Source: an uncultured Lachnospiraceae bacterium | GTDB taxonomy: Bacteria > Bacillota > Clostridia > Lachnospirales > Lachnospiraceae | Direction of reading: 5' to 3' | Assembly: GCA_910578335.1 (NCBI GenBank) | Contig: CAJTPU010000025.1 | Coordinates: 1-50,876 of the forward strand | Length of the DNA stretch: 50,876 bases | In this document: one piece after another, positions 33,936-43,065 of the stretch | Layout of the letters: each line of letters begins with the position of its first letter | Position numbering within the stretch: position 1 is the stretch's first letter | Translations under genes and position numbers: made by a program | The notes under the pieces: model-generated | Databases searched by the model: none | What the model saw: the letters and a program-made list of their open reading frames with translations, nothing else | Told to the model about the DNA's origin: nothing

Positions 33936-34928
33936 TTATGCTTCCTTTTTAAGCTGCTTTATCAAAATACGAAGCTGTTTGTCCAGTAACACCCCTGCTG
34001 CATGGCGCAGAAGGGTAAAAACGGTAATTCGTCCTTTTAAGAAAAACGTTCCTTCCCATACAGTCTCTTCAAAATCTGCATCCAATATTACATTATTTCC
34101 GAATATGGGAAGCAGCATACCATAGAGCGCACAAAGATATCCCGTCGTGTCAGGCGAACCTGTGCCGATATGGAGAGAGGCTTTTAACACTCTGGGACGG
34201 ATGCTTTTTAACACCTTGAAAATCCGCTCCTTTACCCTGCCATACAGCTTTTTGTTCTCTGTCTGCGTAATTACCTTTTTGTAATATGCTATATTGTCTG
34301 CAATTCCTTTTATTGTATCCTTAATATGCTTTATCTTATCACAGAATGTTCTGATTGTGTATAGTATCTTTTTGATTTTATCGCGAAAAGTGAGCTTTTC
34401 CTTTTTGACCGCTTCCTCTTTTAGAGGCTCGCCTTCCGTTTCAGCCTCCGCGTCTGTTTTCGCTTGTTCCTTTGCAGCAGCTTCCGCTTTCTCCTGCTCC
34501 TTTGCAGCAGTTTCTGCTTCCTCCTGCTCCTTTGCAGCAGCTTCCGCTTTCTCCTGCTCTTTTGCAGCAGCTTCTGCTTCCTCCTGCTCTTTTGCAGCAG
34601 CAGGTTCTGCCTCCTTTTTTTTCTTCTTTTTCTTCTTCTCTTTTCCGCTTCCTTCCTCTTCTGGCTTTTTCGCCGTGTCCACTATTTTAAAGCCCAAAAT
34701 GCGCGCAACCAGACTGCCGGGCTTTGGGTATTCATAAGTTACGGTTACAAGCCTGAATAGATAAGTGGCTTTTGCCTTAAGCCAAATATCCTTACCGTCC
34801 TTGCTGCCCTCTGCACGATACCGGATAGGAACGAACAGCACCAAAAGGGTAAGCAGAATCAAAAACCCCAGTATGCATAGCAGTATAATGCCGATTATGG
34901 CAAGTATTTGCAGTATTACATGTAACAT
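33936..34928 (-). CDS. DUF2953 membrane protein with Ala/Lys/Glu repeats
   Basis: The 330-aa protein starts with one membrane helix at residues 5-30. Then comes a strand-rich segment (to about 90), a Lys-rich stretch and five 10-residue repeats of the type AKEQEKAEAA at about 110-160. The DUF2953 region follows from about 230, with the SLHIGTGSPDTTGYLCALYG signature. Function is unknown; its pairing with gerW suggests a sporulation role. AAGGAG lies 8 nt upstream. It overlaps the preceding gene by 13 bp. Confidence 0.85.
   Translation of the reverse strand: MLHVILQILAIIGIILLCILGFLILLTLLVLFVPIRYRAEGSKDGKDIWLKAKATYLFRLVTVTYEYPKPGSLVARILGFKIVDTAKKPEEEGSGKEKKKKKKKKEAEPAAAKEQEEAEAAAKEQEKAEAAAKEQEEAETAAKEQEKAEAAAKEQAKTDAEAETEGEPLKEEAVKKEKLTFRDKIKKILYTIRTFCDKIKHIKDTIKGIADNIAYYKKVITQTENKKLYGRVKERIFKVLKSIRPRVLKASLHIGTGSPDTTGYLCALYGMLLPIFGNNVILDADFEETVWEGTFFLKGRITVFTLLRHAAGVLLDKQLRILIKQLKKEA
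34461..34600. repeat. 30-bp tandem repeats inside the DUF2953 gene
   Basis: The sequence TTTGCAGCAG recurs at 34471, 34501, 34531, 34561 and 34591, giving a 30-bp period in frame and coding for 10-aa units. Units differ by a few bases. In-frame repeats of this kind can gain or lose copies by slippage. Confidence 0.85.
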
Positions 34929-35227
34929 TTCAGATACTCCTTCAACCGGCAGTTTCCTTGTGCAGCATAGGTTTCTTCCGCAATTTTTATCACGATGCCG
35001 ACTGCTTCGTCATAGCTTCCTGCAATTCCGATGACATAAGGCGGATTCTTCCTGTAGTAGCTCTGGCAGAGATATCCCGCCTTATGAATTTCAAGCTGGT
35101 CCGAAGCGTTTCGCGATAAAACAATCACATAAGCATCCAAAAATTTGCTATGCTTTTTTAGTTTATGTATCAGCTTATCCGGGTGACGAACCGATTCTCC
35201 GATGTATAAACGGGGATACCATTCCAT
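34916..35227 (-). CDS. Conserved small protein, unknown function
   Basis: The 103-aa protein is not recognised. It is soluble, with an alternating strand-helix pattern (FLDAYVIVLSR, YVIGIAGSYDEAVGIVIKIAEE). Its last codons overlap the start of the DUF2953 gene by 13 bp, so they are coupled. AAGG lies 7 nt before the ATG. It may work with the DUF2953/GerW pair. Confidence 0.75.
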   Translation of the reverse strand: MEWYPRLYIGESVRHPDKLIHKLKKHSKFLDAYVIVLSRNASDQLEIHKAGYLCQSYYRKNPPYVIGIAGSYDEAVGIVIKIAEETYAAQGNCRLKEYLKCYM

Positions 35228-35291
35228 AAAAACGCCTTACCTTCCCAAAAACAGCTTCTGAAGCAAAAACTGTGCTTATTGCTTTTGGTAT

Positions 35292-35317
35292 ACCGGTGAA
35301 TGTCTGCATTCACCGGT
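35292..35317. repeat. 11-bp perfect hairpin at the Nudix stop codon
   Basis: ACCGGTGAATG (35292-35302) and CATTCACCGGT (35307-35317) pair with a 4-base loop. The stem includes the Nudix stop codon. There is no T-run on either side, so it does not look like a standard terminator; it may protect the 3' end of the mRNA. Confidence 0.6.
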
Positions 35318-35768
35318 AAGAATACCTTCTGCTGCCCCACAAATTGTTTTTCTTTAATTCCAGATATTCTGCGTAAGCCTTCTCCAATATTTGTTTCTCA
35401 TTGGGAAATTTTAGCAGATGATATGCCTCATGGTATTTGTAATATCCGGAATCAATAAAATATTCCTCGCGCTGTGGCTTACTGTAATAGCTGTCCGCCA
35501 TCATCAGATACCAGTGTACTTCTTTCTCCACGACATCTTCCGGTACGTAAAAACTATATTCACTCTTTCCTATATATTTCATTATCGATGCCTGTGCGCC
35601 CGATTCCTCCAGCACTTCCCTAAGCGCCGTCTCTTTGAATCCTTCGCCACTCTCCACTGTTCCCTTGGGCAATACCCAACCTTCGTATTTATTTTTAAAA
35701 TTTTTATACAAAAGAAGAATCTTTCCTCGGAAAATAACCACACCGCCGCAACTGGTCGCTTCTATCAT
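35310..35768 (-). CDS. Nudix hydrolase, Ap4A hydrolase-like
   Basis: The 152-aa protein starts ATSCGGVVIF and has WVLPKGTVESGE followed by the full Nudix box with ALREVLEESGA. This start and the PKG motif resemble diadenosine-tetraphosphate hydrolases and their relatives. It probably clears modified or signalling nucleotides. The ATG at 35768 has AGGAGG 7 nt upstream; a longer frame begins before this site. Confidence 0.87.
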   Translation of the reverse strand: MIEATSCGGVVIFRGKILLLYKNFKNKYEGWVLPKGTVESGEGFKETALREVLEESGAQASIMKYIGKSEYSFYVPEDVVEKEVHWYLMMADSYYSKPQREEYFIDSGYYKYHEAYHLLKFPNEKQILEKAYAEYLELKKNNLWGSRRYSYR

Positions 35769-35814
35769 TGCAATACCTCCTGCTTTAGGCGTGTCAATCA
35801 CTTGACCTGTTTAA

Positions 35815-35843
35815 AGTATAGTCTAATCTGCCTGTGTGCGCAA
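35815..35843 (-). promoter_or_regulatory. Promoter of the Nudix-DUF2953-gerW operon
   Basis: TTGCGC (35838-35843) and TATACT (35815-35820) are 17 bp apart. Just downstream, a dyad GTCAATCACTTGAC (35793-35806) could be an operator. Confidence 0.7.
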
Positions 35844-35889
35844 CTGTTTTTATCCGTCCCTGTATACGATGCGTCAACATGCGCTCCCG

Positions 35890-38127
35890 TTATTCCACGC
35901 CCCGCTTCTCATGACCGAGCGTATACGCCTGATACGGCGGCTGTCCTTGCTTTTTCTTATACACGCCGGCAAAAAAACGCAGAATTTCGCTGGCTTCCTT
36001 TCCTGTTTCCACGGTAAAATCAAGCCGCATGGGAAGACCGATTCTGCCCTCCGCTGCCATTTCATGCAAGGAGAGAGGGACAGAATTATAAATCACATTA
36101 TAACAATGCCCGCATCGGATGCGCACCGGAAATTCTTTTTGATAACGGTCCTTTAGGTGAAAAACTCTGTTTGCCGATTCCGCCGTTCCACACTGTCCGC
36201 ACGTTTTGGCAATACAGTTTGCTGTTATCATTAACGGAATCCTGCCGTACACAGCCCTTTCCAGTCTGTTTGCATCCACGCCGGCAGACAGGCTCTCATA
36301 TTCTTTTTTGTTCAGCTCATACGGCAGGCAGCATCCTTCTGCCTTTGCAAGCCAAAAGTGCAGACTCGCCCGATTAAAGCAGTATATGCCGGCATCCGTC
36401 CGCAGCCTGCCCTTGTAGCGCCGTTCCTCCAGCCATTTTGCCGCTTCCATATTCCGCAAAAGGCATCCGTCCGCAGCCTGCAGAAGGGGCAGCCCGACAC
36501 TAAGAACTGCCATATCTTTTTCTCGGATAACATAAGGCAGCGCAATAAAAACGGAAACCTGCCGTCCGTCTTGGGCAAACTTCTTTTTCAGGCTGCGTAT
36601 TCTGTCCGCCGTCAGTCCGGGCATATCCGATTCCAGATATAAAATTTCCATAGGGACTGCCGCATGAAGCACTGCCTCTAACTGCTCATTTGTGGAAACT
36701 ACGATATGAAAGGAAGGCTCCTTTATAGCTTTCCCCGATAACGCCTGCAGATACCTGTTCCCGCCGGATTCTTCCGCTGACAAGCAAATTTTCTTTTCTT
36801 CTTTCTCAGCTTGCCGTTTTTTGGCACAAAAAGCATCCGTAAGCGCTTCTATGCCATGACGCCGCAGTACGTTAATCTCCTTTAAAGGGTAAAAAGCGTC
36901 CTCTGAAAGCGACACAAGAATATCTCCTGCTTCTGCACAAAAAAAAGTATTGCCCAATTTTTGCAGGCTTGATTTTATATTTTCTTCGGTTATGGGCTGT
37001 TTATTCGCTTTTTCCACCAAATTACCATATACGGTGGCTGTTATGTCCGCTTCCTCTCCGATACCGGAAAATGTCAGCGCAGCTTTTTCTCCCGTCCGGA
37101 AAAGCGCTTTTATTTTTATTTTTTTTCGCAGGGGCGTATCAAGATACCGTTCTCTCACAGCAGAAAGCAGATTGTCGTCACTGCCATTGTAGGCGGGAGA
37201 AGAAAGCGTTACCATGTCGGCACCGTTGCGCTTAAAATAATAACCGTCCTGTATTTCGGAACGCACATACAGATTGGATAAGTCCTCTAAATCTGCCTGC
37301 TCCACGGCATATCCTGCCGCTCCTTTTGCATAATACAAATCTATATATTTCCGGTAAACCGCCGTCACACCGGCAGCGTATTCCGGCTTTTTCATCCTGC
37401 CCTCAATTTTAAAAGAGTCTATTCCCGCTTCAATCAGTTTGGGCAGAAACGAAATACTGCATAAATCTTTCAGACTTAAAGGATACGCTTCTTTTTTGTA
37501 TCTGCCGCTCTCCTCTATCCGGTATGGGAGACGGCAGGGCTGGGCGCAGCGTCCTCTGTTGCCGCTTCTGCCGCCCAATATGCTGCTGAAAAGGCACTGC
37601 CCGGAATAACAGTAGCACATGGCGCCGTGAATAAAGGTTTCCAGCTCCAGCCCCGTATCTTTTTTTATTTTTTCTATTTCCTTCAGTGAAAGTTCTCTTG
37701 CCGGCACGATTCTGGAAGCGCCCATTTCCTTTAGCATAAGCGCAGCATAAGAGCCGGTCACGGTCATCTGGGTACTGACATGTAGCTTAAGCTTTGGGAA
37801 GGCTTCCCGTATCAGGCAAAAAGCCCCGATATCCTGCACGATGACCCCGTCCAAACCGGCTTCACAAAAAGGCGTAAGGTACGCCGCAAGCTCCGACAGC
37901 TCCGTATCCTTTAGCAGTGTATTCACCGTCAGATAAACCTTTCTGCCAAACAAATGGGCATACAAAACTGCCTGACAAATTTCTTCCTTGCTAAAATTAT
38001 CCGCATAGGCGCGGGCGCCAAACCTTTCGCCGCCCAGATACACTGCATCCGCGCCGGCATGTATAGCGCCTAAAAAACCTTTATAATTTCCTGCCGGAGC
38101 CAACAGCTCCACCCGCTTTTTTTCCAT
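35890..38127 (-). CDS. U32 family peptidase-like protein (RlhA-type) with DUF3656
   Basis: The 745-aa protein has the U32 core at about residues 1-310, with ELLAPAGN at the start and the signature ETFIHGAMCYCYSGQC plus GNRGRCAQPCRLPY, whose cysteines likely bind an iron-sulphur cluster. A DUF3656-type segment follows. By analogy with E. coli RlhA and TrhP, such proteins hydroxylate 23S rRNA or tRNA bases rather than digest protein. Conserved cysteines near the C terminus (AKTCGQC, RCGHC) are also present. It follows zapA by 47 bp. Confidence 0.87.
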   Translation of the reverse strand: MEKKRVELLAPAGNYKGFLGAIHAGADAVYLGGERFGARAYADNFSKEEICQAVLYAHLFGRKVYLTVNTLLKDTELSELAAYLTPFCEAGLDGVIVQDIGAFCLIREAFPKLKLHVSTQMTVTGSYAALMLKEMGASRIVPARELSLKEIEKIKKDTGLELETFIHGAMCYCYSGQCLFSSILGGRSGNRGRCAQPCRLPYRIEESGRYKKEAYPLSLKDLCSISFLPKLIEAGIDSFKIEGRMKKPEYAAGVTAVYRKYIDLYYAKGAAGYAVEQADLEDLSNLYVRSEIQDGYYFKRNGADMVTLSSPAYNGSDDNLLSAVRERYLDTPLRKKIKIKALFRTGEKAALTFSGIGEEADITATVYGNLVEKANKQPITEENIKSSLQKLGNTFFCAEAGDILVSLSEDAFYPLKEINVLRRHGIEALTDAFCAKKRQAEKEEKKICLSAEESGGNRYLQALSGKAIKEPSFHIVVSTNEQLEAVLHAAVPMEILYLESDMPGLTADRIRSLKKKFAQDGRQVSVFIALPYVIREKDMAVLSVGLPLLQAADGCLLRNMEAAKWLEERRYKGRLRTDAGIYCFNRASLHFWLAKAEGCCLPYELNKKEYESLSAGVDANRLERAVYGRIPLMITANCIAKTCGQCGTAESANRVFHLKDRYQKEFPVRIRCGHCYNVIYNSVPLSLHEMAAEGRIGLPMRLDFTVETGKEASEILRFFAGVYKKKQGQPPYQAYTLGHEKRGVE

Positions 38128-38174
38128 GAATCAAATAACGCCGCCCGTTTTGACGGACAGCGCCCTTTCTCCTG

Positions 38175-38576
38175 TTACACGCTCTTTAATTCTGTTTCCA
38201 GACGGACAATTCGTTTGGCATTTTCGTTAATCTCTATTTGCAGCTCTTTTGCACGCTTCTCCGTATTCTCCAGCTTAATCTGCGAAGCAATCAACTCGTG
38301 CTTCAAATCATACAATTCTTTTTCCTTTGCCTGAAGCTCCTCCTCTAAAAGACTGATTTGCTTTTTGCTTTTAAAGTAGTCGTCCGCAATATTGAGCTGC
38401 ATTAATACAGCCTGCGTATCCAGAGGCTGCCGCTTAAAGCTTTCGATTTTACTGTATTCTTCGAGCTTATTATTGATGTAGGAAGCCACTCTCTGCAAGT
38501 ATTCCTCACTTTCATATCCGCTCAGTGTAAATATCTTACCTCCGATAATAACCTCGGTATCTGTTTTAGAAGACAT
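38175..38576 (-). CDS. zapA: Cell division protein ZapA
   Basis: This 133-aa protein has the ZapA globular start (VIIGGKIFTLSGYESEEYLQRVASYIN) and a coiled coil at about residues 60-130. ZapA binds FtsZ filaments and bundles them at midcell. The ATG at 38576 has GGGAGGGAG 5 nt upstream; the longer frame is rejected. It begins its own unit with the U32 gene. Confidence 0.9.
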   Translation of the reverse strand: MSSKTDTEVIIGGKIFTLSGYESEEYLQRVASYINNKLEEYSKIESFKRQPLDTQAVLMQLNIADDYFKSKKQISLLEEELQAKEKELYDLKHELIASQIKLENTEKRAKELQIEINENAKRIVRLETELKSV

Positions 38577-38627
38577 CAGAACTCCCTCCCCAGCCGTAAA
38601 CACCGATTTAAGTCTGAAACTGGATAT

Positions 38628-38656
38628 ATTATATATCAGGATTGCATTGCAGGCAA
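38628..38656 (-). promoter_or_regulatory. Promoter of zapA
   Basis: TTGCCT (38651-38656) and TATAAT (38628-38633) are 17 bp apart on the minus strand, just past the ruvB stop. The -10 lies in a short AT-rich palindrome. Confidence 0.75.
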
Positions 38657-38662
38657 GTCTTT

Positions 38663-39658
38663 TTACAAAATTGGCGTAAGCCCCATGTGGCGGTATGCCT
38701 GTTCTGTCACGACCCTGCCTCTGGGCGTCCTGTTTATCAGCCCGTTCTGTATCAGAAACGGCTCGTAGACATCCTCTATCGTGCCGGCATCCTCCCCGAT
38801 TGCCGCTGCAAGCGTATCCAGTCCCACAGGACCGCCTTTAAACTTCAGAATCATGGTAGAAAGCATATTGCGGTCGACATGGTCCAGTCCCAGCTTGTCC
38901 ACGTCCATCAAATCCAGCGCCGTCTTTGCAATCTCCTCCGTAATATTTCCGTCATACTTCACTTGGGCAAAATCACGAACCCTCTTTAAAATACGGTTGG
39001 CAAGCCGCGGCGTCCCCCGGCTTCTTCTTGCCAGTTCCTTTGCCCCGCCATCGTCAATCGCAACCTGTAAAAGCGCTGCCGAATGCCTGATAATCTGCTC
39101 CAGCTCCGAAACAGTATAAAATTCCAGCCGGTGAATCATGCCGAAACGGTCGCGCAGGGGAGCCGTCAGCATACCGGCTCTGGTCGTTGCGCCTATCAGC
39201 GTAAACTTGGGAAGCTCCAGCCGGATGGAACGTGCCGAAGAGCCTTTTCCAATCATAATATCAATGGCAAAATCCTCCATCGCCGGATAAAGCACCTCCT
39301 CCACCTGTCTGTTTAACCGATGGATTTCGTCTACAAACAGAATATCTCCCTCCTGCAGATTATTTAAAATAGCGGCAATCTCCCCGGGCTTCTCAATTGC
39401 CGGACCGCTGGTAATTTTCATGCTGACCCCCATCTCGTTGGCAATGATGCCAGCCAGCGTTGTCTTTCCCAAACCGGGCGGTCCGTAAAACAACGCATGG
39501 TCAAGCGCGTCGCCCCTTTTTTTTGCCGCCTCAATATACACCTTTAAATTGGATTTCACTTTTTCCTGTCCGATGTAATCCTTTAGATACTGCGGTCTTA
39601 AGGAGCCTTCTATTTTAATATCCTCTTGTGTAAAATTTGTCTCGATTGTTCTTGGCAT
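38663..39658 (-). CDS. ruvB: Holliday junction branch migration ATPase RuvB
   Basis: The 331-aa protein has RuvB signatures: SLRPQYLKDYIGQ, Walker A GPPGLGKTTLA, Walker B ILFVDEIHR, GATTRAGML and the C-terminal GPVGLDTLA. It is the ring motor that drives branch migration with RuvA. The ATG at 39658 has GGGG about 5 nt upstream. It follows ruvA by 39 bp. Confidence 0.97.
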   Translation of the reverse strand: MPRTIETNFTQEDIKIEGSLRPQYLKDYIGQEKVKSNLKVYIEAAKKRGDALDHALFYGPPGLGKTTLAGIIANEMGVSMKITSGPAIEKPGEIAAILNNLQEGDILFVDEIHRLNRQVEEVLYPAMEDFAIDIMIGKGSSARSIRLELPKFTLIGATTRAGMLTAPLRDRFGMIHRLEFYTVSELEQIIRHSAALLQVAIDDGGAKELARRSRGTPRLANRILKRVRDFAQVKYDGNITEEIAKTALDLMDVDKLGLDHVDRNMLSTMILKFKGGPVGLDTLAAAIGEDAGTIEDVYEPFLIQNGLINRTPRGRVVTEQAYRHMGLTPIL

Positions 39659-39697
39659 ATACACCCCGTCCGCCTGCCGTACAGGCTCTTTTCTTCG

Positions 39698-40300
39698 TTA
39701 AAAAAGTTTTTTCAAGGCAGCCTTTAACAGTACGCCGCTGTCCATATTTTCTGCATCCGGTATCTGGCTCACCGCCCGCAGGCTTTCAGCCTGTCCGTAC
39801 CCTAAAGCCACCAATGCCTCTACGGCTTCCTTTGCCGCACCTTCCGCCGACGGCAATAGGGCGCCCTGTGCAGCTTCCCTGCCAATCATGGCATCATCAA
39901 AGGATACTTTGTCTTTTAAATCCAATATCAGCCGCTCCGCCGTCTTGGCGCCAATACCCGGCGCCTTGGCGATGGCTTTTGCATCCTTGGAAAGAATCGC
40001 ATATTTGAGCGCTTCCGCATCCATAACGGACAAAATGGCAAGCGCCCCCTTCGGTCCGATGCCGCTGACCGTGAGACATTTTTGAAACAATTCCAAATCT
40101 CCTTTTGCCAGAAATCCATACAGCAAAAAGGCATCCTCCCTTACCAGCGTATACGTATGCAGCTTTACCATGCTGCCCGCCGGCGGAAGCTTCCCTGCTT
40201 CTCTGGATGAGATATGTATATTCATGCCGATACCGCCTACCTCCACTATCACGCTGTCCTCCGTAAAGCCGGCGATTTCACCTTTTACATATGCTATCAT
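39698..40300 (-). CDS. ruvA: Holliday junction DNA-binding protein RuvA
   Basis: The 200-aa protein starts MIAYVKGEIAG, with helix-hairpin-helix motifs VSGIGPKGALAIL and APGIGAKTAERLILDLKDK and a C-terminal RuvB-binding domain (VEALVALGYGQAES). It binds four-way junctions and recruits RuvB. The ATG at 40300 has GAGAGG 4 nt upstream. It lies 41 bp after the MATE gene. Confidence 0.96.
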   Translation of the reverse strand: MIAYVKGEIAGFTEDSVIVEVGGIGMNIHISSREAGKLPPAGSMVKLHTYTLVREDAFLLYGFLAKGDLELFQKCLTVSGIGPKGALAILSVMDAEALKYAILSKDAKAIAKAPGIGAKTAERLILDLKDKVSFDDAMIGREAAQGALLPSAEGAAKEAVEALVALGYGQAESLRAVSQIPDAENMDSGVLLKAALKKLF

Positions 40301-40341
40301 AATTCCTCTCATTCTGCCGTTTCACCGGCGTCGTTTTGTGT

Positions 40342-41721
40342 TTAATCTGCAATCTCCACCGCCTTGTGCAGCTTTATCATGTAAATAAGCAAAAAGCATC
40401 CCAGATGGACAAACGCTGTCAGCGCCCATGATATAGGGTATGAAATATACAGGGTATCCAATGTCCTGTTTTGCGAGAACACCGTATATATCCATACAAT
40501 TCGAAACAGGCACGCACCGGTCAGCGATACCAGCATAGGCAGCACCGAGTGCCCCATGCCCCTTAAGCAGCCCACCAGCGTATCCATCACGCCGCACAAA
40601 AAGTATGGGCAGCATATATAAAAAAGCCTTTTCATGCCGTAGGCAATCACCGGCTCCTCCGGCGAATACAGATGCAGGAGCAGCCGTCCCGCCAGATAGA
40701 CGCCGTTCCCCATCACCAGACCCACAACTGTTACAATGCCGACACACATAATGGCAGTTCTGCCGATTCTCTTGTATTTATGCGCGCCATAGTTCTGCCC
40801 CACAAAGCTTACCGCGGTCTGGTGCAGCGTATTCATCGCCGTGTACACAAAACCTTCCAGATTGCCCGCGGCTGAATTGCCCGCCATGGCAGTCGCGCCA
40901 AAGGAATTGACCGACGACTGAATCAGTACGTTGGATATGGAAAAAATAGCGCCCTGCAGACCTGCCGGAAGCCCAATCTGCATCATCATCAAAAGCTTAT
41001 GCGGTACAATGCGCACGGCTTTCAAATCCAGCCTGTAGGCGCTGTCGCTGCGCATAAGACAGCGCAGGACAAGTCCGGCGGAAATCACCTGCGACACCGC
41101 AGTTGCCAATGCGACGCCTGCCACTCCCATAGAAAATCCAATTACAAATATCAAATTTAAGATAACATTGATGATGCCTGCCGCCGTGAGAAAATAGAGC
41201 GGTCTTCTCGTATCGCCTACCGCGCGCAGAATGGCGGCGCCAAAGTTATAAAGCATCATGGCGGGCATTGCCGCAAAATAAATACGGATATAGAGCACGG
41301 ACTGTCCCAATACCTCCTTCGGCGTTCCCATGGCGAGAAGGGCGGAAGGAGCAACAAAAAACCCCACAAAAATCAACAGAAAGCCGCAGATAACGGAGGT
41401 CAGCACCGCCGTATGCACCATATCGGACAGCTCCCGCTCCTGTCCGGCTCCGAAATACCTTGCCACAAGCACGTTGGCGCCCACGGACAAACCGATAAAT
41501 ACATTGACCAAAAGATTAATCAGCGAACCTGTAGAACCGACTGCGGCAAGCGCATCGCTGCCCACCCATCTGCCTACAACTATCATGTCCGCCGCATTAA
41601 ACAAGAGCTGCAAAATGCCGGACAGCATAAGCGGCAGGGAAAACAGCAGTATCTTGCCAAGCAGCGGTCCGTTGCACATATCAATTTCGTATTTGCGCTT
41701 CTGTCCTGCGCTTTTCTCCAT
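40342..41721 (-). CDS. MATE family efflux transporter
   Basis: The 459-aa protein has about 12 membrane helices and the MATE pattern PLMLSGILQLLFNAADMIVVGRW, followed by the duplicated second half. Such proteins export drugs or organic cations in exchange for protons or sodium. The ATG at 41721 is chosen by similarity to the family; the ribosome site is weak and a longer frame to 41763 exists. It is preceded by a promoter candidate and followed closely by ruvA. Confidence 0.88.
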   Translation of the reverse strand: MEKSAGQKRKYEIDMCNGPLLGKILLFSLPLMLSGILQLLFNAADMIVVGRWVGSDALAAVGSTGSLINLLVNVFIGLSVGANVLVARYFGAGQERELSDMVHTAVLTSVICGFLLIFVGFFVAPSALLAMGTPKEVLGQSVLYIRIYFAAMPAMMLYNFGAAILRAVGDTRRPLYFLTAAGIINVILNLIFVIGFSMGVAGVALATAVSQVISAGLVLRCLMRSDSAYRLDLKAVRIVPHKLLMMMQIGLPAGLQGAIFSISNVLIQSSVNSFGATAMAGNSAAGNLEGFVYTAMNTLHQTAVSFVGQNYGAHKYKRIGRTAIMCVGIVTVVGLVMGNGVYLAGRLLLHLYSPEEPVIAYGMKRLFYICCPYFLCGVMDTLVGCLRGMGHSVLPMLVSLTGACLFRIVWIYTVFSQNRTLDTLYISYPISWALTAFVHLGCFLLIYMIKLHKAVEIAD

Positions 41722-41791
41722 GATGCACACCAGCTTTCTTTTTTCTAATGACACTTGCCACATGACCCATTTTGCAATCGTTCATCTGACA

Positions 41792-41820
41792 ATTATACAC
41801 CTAAAGAATAGGATTGAAAA
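41792..41820 (-). promoter_or_regulatory. Promoter candidate of the MATE gene
   Basis: TTTTCA (41815-41820) is 17 bp before TATAAT (41792-41797). It lies in the short gap after the VWA gene; no terminator separates the two. Confidence 0.55.
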
Positions 41821-41827
41821 GGTCTGC

Positions 41828-43012
41828 TCAGCGCTTTCTCTTCTCAAATTCCTTCTCAAAAGCCGCCAAATCCTGCCCGGCAAAAGCTCTTTCCAGAAGC
41901 TCGGGCAGCTTCTCGGGACTGCAGGCAAAGCAGGGAATCCCCATGCCTGCGATGCGGTTTGCCATCTGCGCATCGTAATAGGGCTTTCCCCCATCCGCCA
42001 GCGCGAGCAGGCAGATAACCGTGACGCCGCCGGCTTTCATTTCTTCCAGCCGGCGCAGCAGCCCTGCGCGGTTGCCTCCCTCTTCCAAATCCGAAATCAA
42101 AAAGAACAAGGTTTTGGACGGGTTTTCCACATATTTTTCACAATACGCCACAGACTGTTCGATATTGGTTCCTCCGCCAAGCTGAAAGCCAAAAAGCAGG
42201 TCCACAGGGTCTTCACATTTCTCCGTTAAGTCCACAATATTGGTATCAAACGCCACCACACGGGTGCGCAGACTCGCCATACTTGCCAGAATACAGCTCA
42301 TCACAGAGGAATAAATCACAGACTCCCCCATGGAGCCGCTCTGGTCGATATCCAGAATCACCGTCCACTTGTTTGCCGCGCTGGTACTGGTCCGGTCAAA
42401 GAAATAATAATGCGCAGGCACAATGGTTCCCAGACTTTTGTTGTAGTGCTTTAAGTTTCTGGAAATGGTCGTTTTAAAATCCAATGCCGCCGCAGACGGA
42501 ATGGGCGAATGCTTCCTTTTGTTTACGGAGGCGGTAACAGCCCTGCGGATATCCTGCTCCAGCAGCTTATTGATTTCTTCCACAATTTTTCTGATATATC
42601 TGCGGACACTGTCCTTGGAGCGCTTCGGTATCTGCTCCTTTAACAGCATAATGGTGGAAGCAAGACTCACATCCGGCTCCAGGTTCTCCAAAAGCTCCGG
42701 CTCAAAAAGAAGCTGCTTTAACCCGCAGCGGTTGACAGCATCCGACTGGATAACCGTAACCAGCTCCTTGTCAAACAGCTTGCGCACATCCCCCAGCCAG
42801 CGCGTAATCTGCGGATTGGAGGCGCCTCCTCCGGCGCCGCCTCCCTGCACCCCGAAGCCGCCGTTTTCCGTGCGGTTGTAAATAGCAGCAAGTGCCTGGT
42901 CCATTAAATCCTGTTCCTTTGTAAGCGGCGCATTGCCCATTTTCCCAAAGCGGCTTTGGCTCTCCTGCCCCAATATCAGCCGCCATCGGCGGATTTTTGC
43001 ATCTGCATCCAT
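41828..43012 (-). CDS. VWA domain protein of the SWIM-MoxR cluster
   Basis: The 394-aa protein has a helical N-terminal part (about 1-205, with a Gly-rich loop near 50-65) and a C-terminal von Willebrand A domain. The metal site (MIDAS) is intact: DQSGS (Asp223, Ser225, Ser227), Thr in GGGTN near 282, and Asp in LISDLEEGG near 308. Such CoxE-like VWA proteins work with MoxR AAA+ ATPases in remodelling or metal insertion. The ATG at 43012 has GGAG 9 nt upstream; the earlier ATG at 43027 has no good site. Last gene of the five-gene cluster. Confidence 0.88.
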   Translation of the reverse strand: MDADAKIRRWRLILGQESQSRFGKMGNAPLTKEQDLMDQALAAIYNRTENGGFGVQGGGAGGGASNPQITRWLGDVRKLFDKELVTVIQSDAVNRCGLKQLLFEPELLENLEPDVSLASTIMLLKEQIPKRSKDSVRRYIRKIVEEINKLLEQDIRRAVTASVNKRKHSPIPSAAALDFKTTISRNLKHYNKSLGTIVPAHYYFFDRTSTSAANKWTVILDIDQSGSMGESVIYSSVMSCILASMASLRTRVVAFDTNIVDLTEKCEDPVDLLFGFQLGGGTNIEQSVAYCEKYVENPSKTLFFLISDLEEGGNRAGLLRRLEEMKAGGVTVICLLALADGGKPYYDAQMANRIAGMGIPCFACSPEKLPELLERAFAGQDLAAFEKEFEKRKR

Positions 43013-43065
43013 AATCGTCGTCTCCATTTACATACCATAAAAACCACGCTTTACGCGTTTTCTCG

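Noticed and set aside
33493..34125. Plus-strand frame of 210 codons
   Set aside because: Antisense to gerW and the DUF2953 gene, both well supported.
34461..34600. Possible CRISPR array
   Set aside because: The repeats are direct tandem units without spacers and lie in frame within a coding gene.
35292..35317. Terminator after the Nudix gene
   Set aside because: The hairpin is perfect but lacks a T-run on either strand, so I list it only as an inverted repeat.
41330..42229. Long plus-strand frame of 299 codons
   Set aside because: Antisense to the MATE and VWA genes and spans their gap; no motif and no ribosome site.
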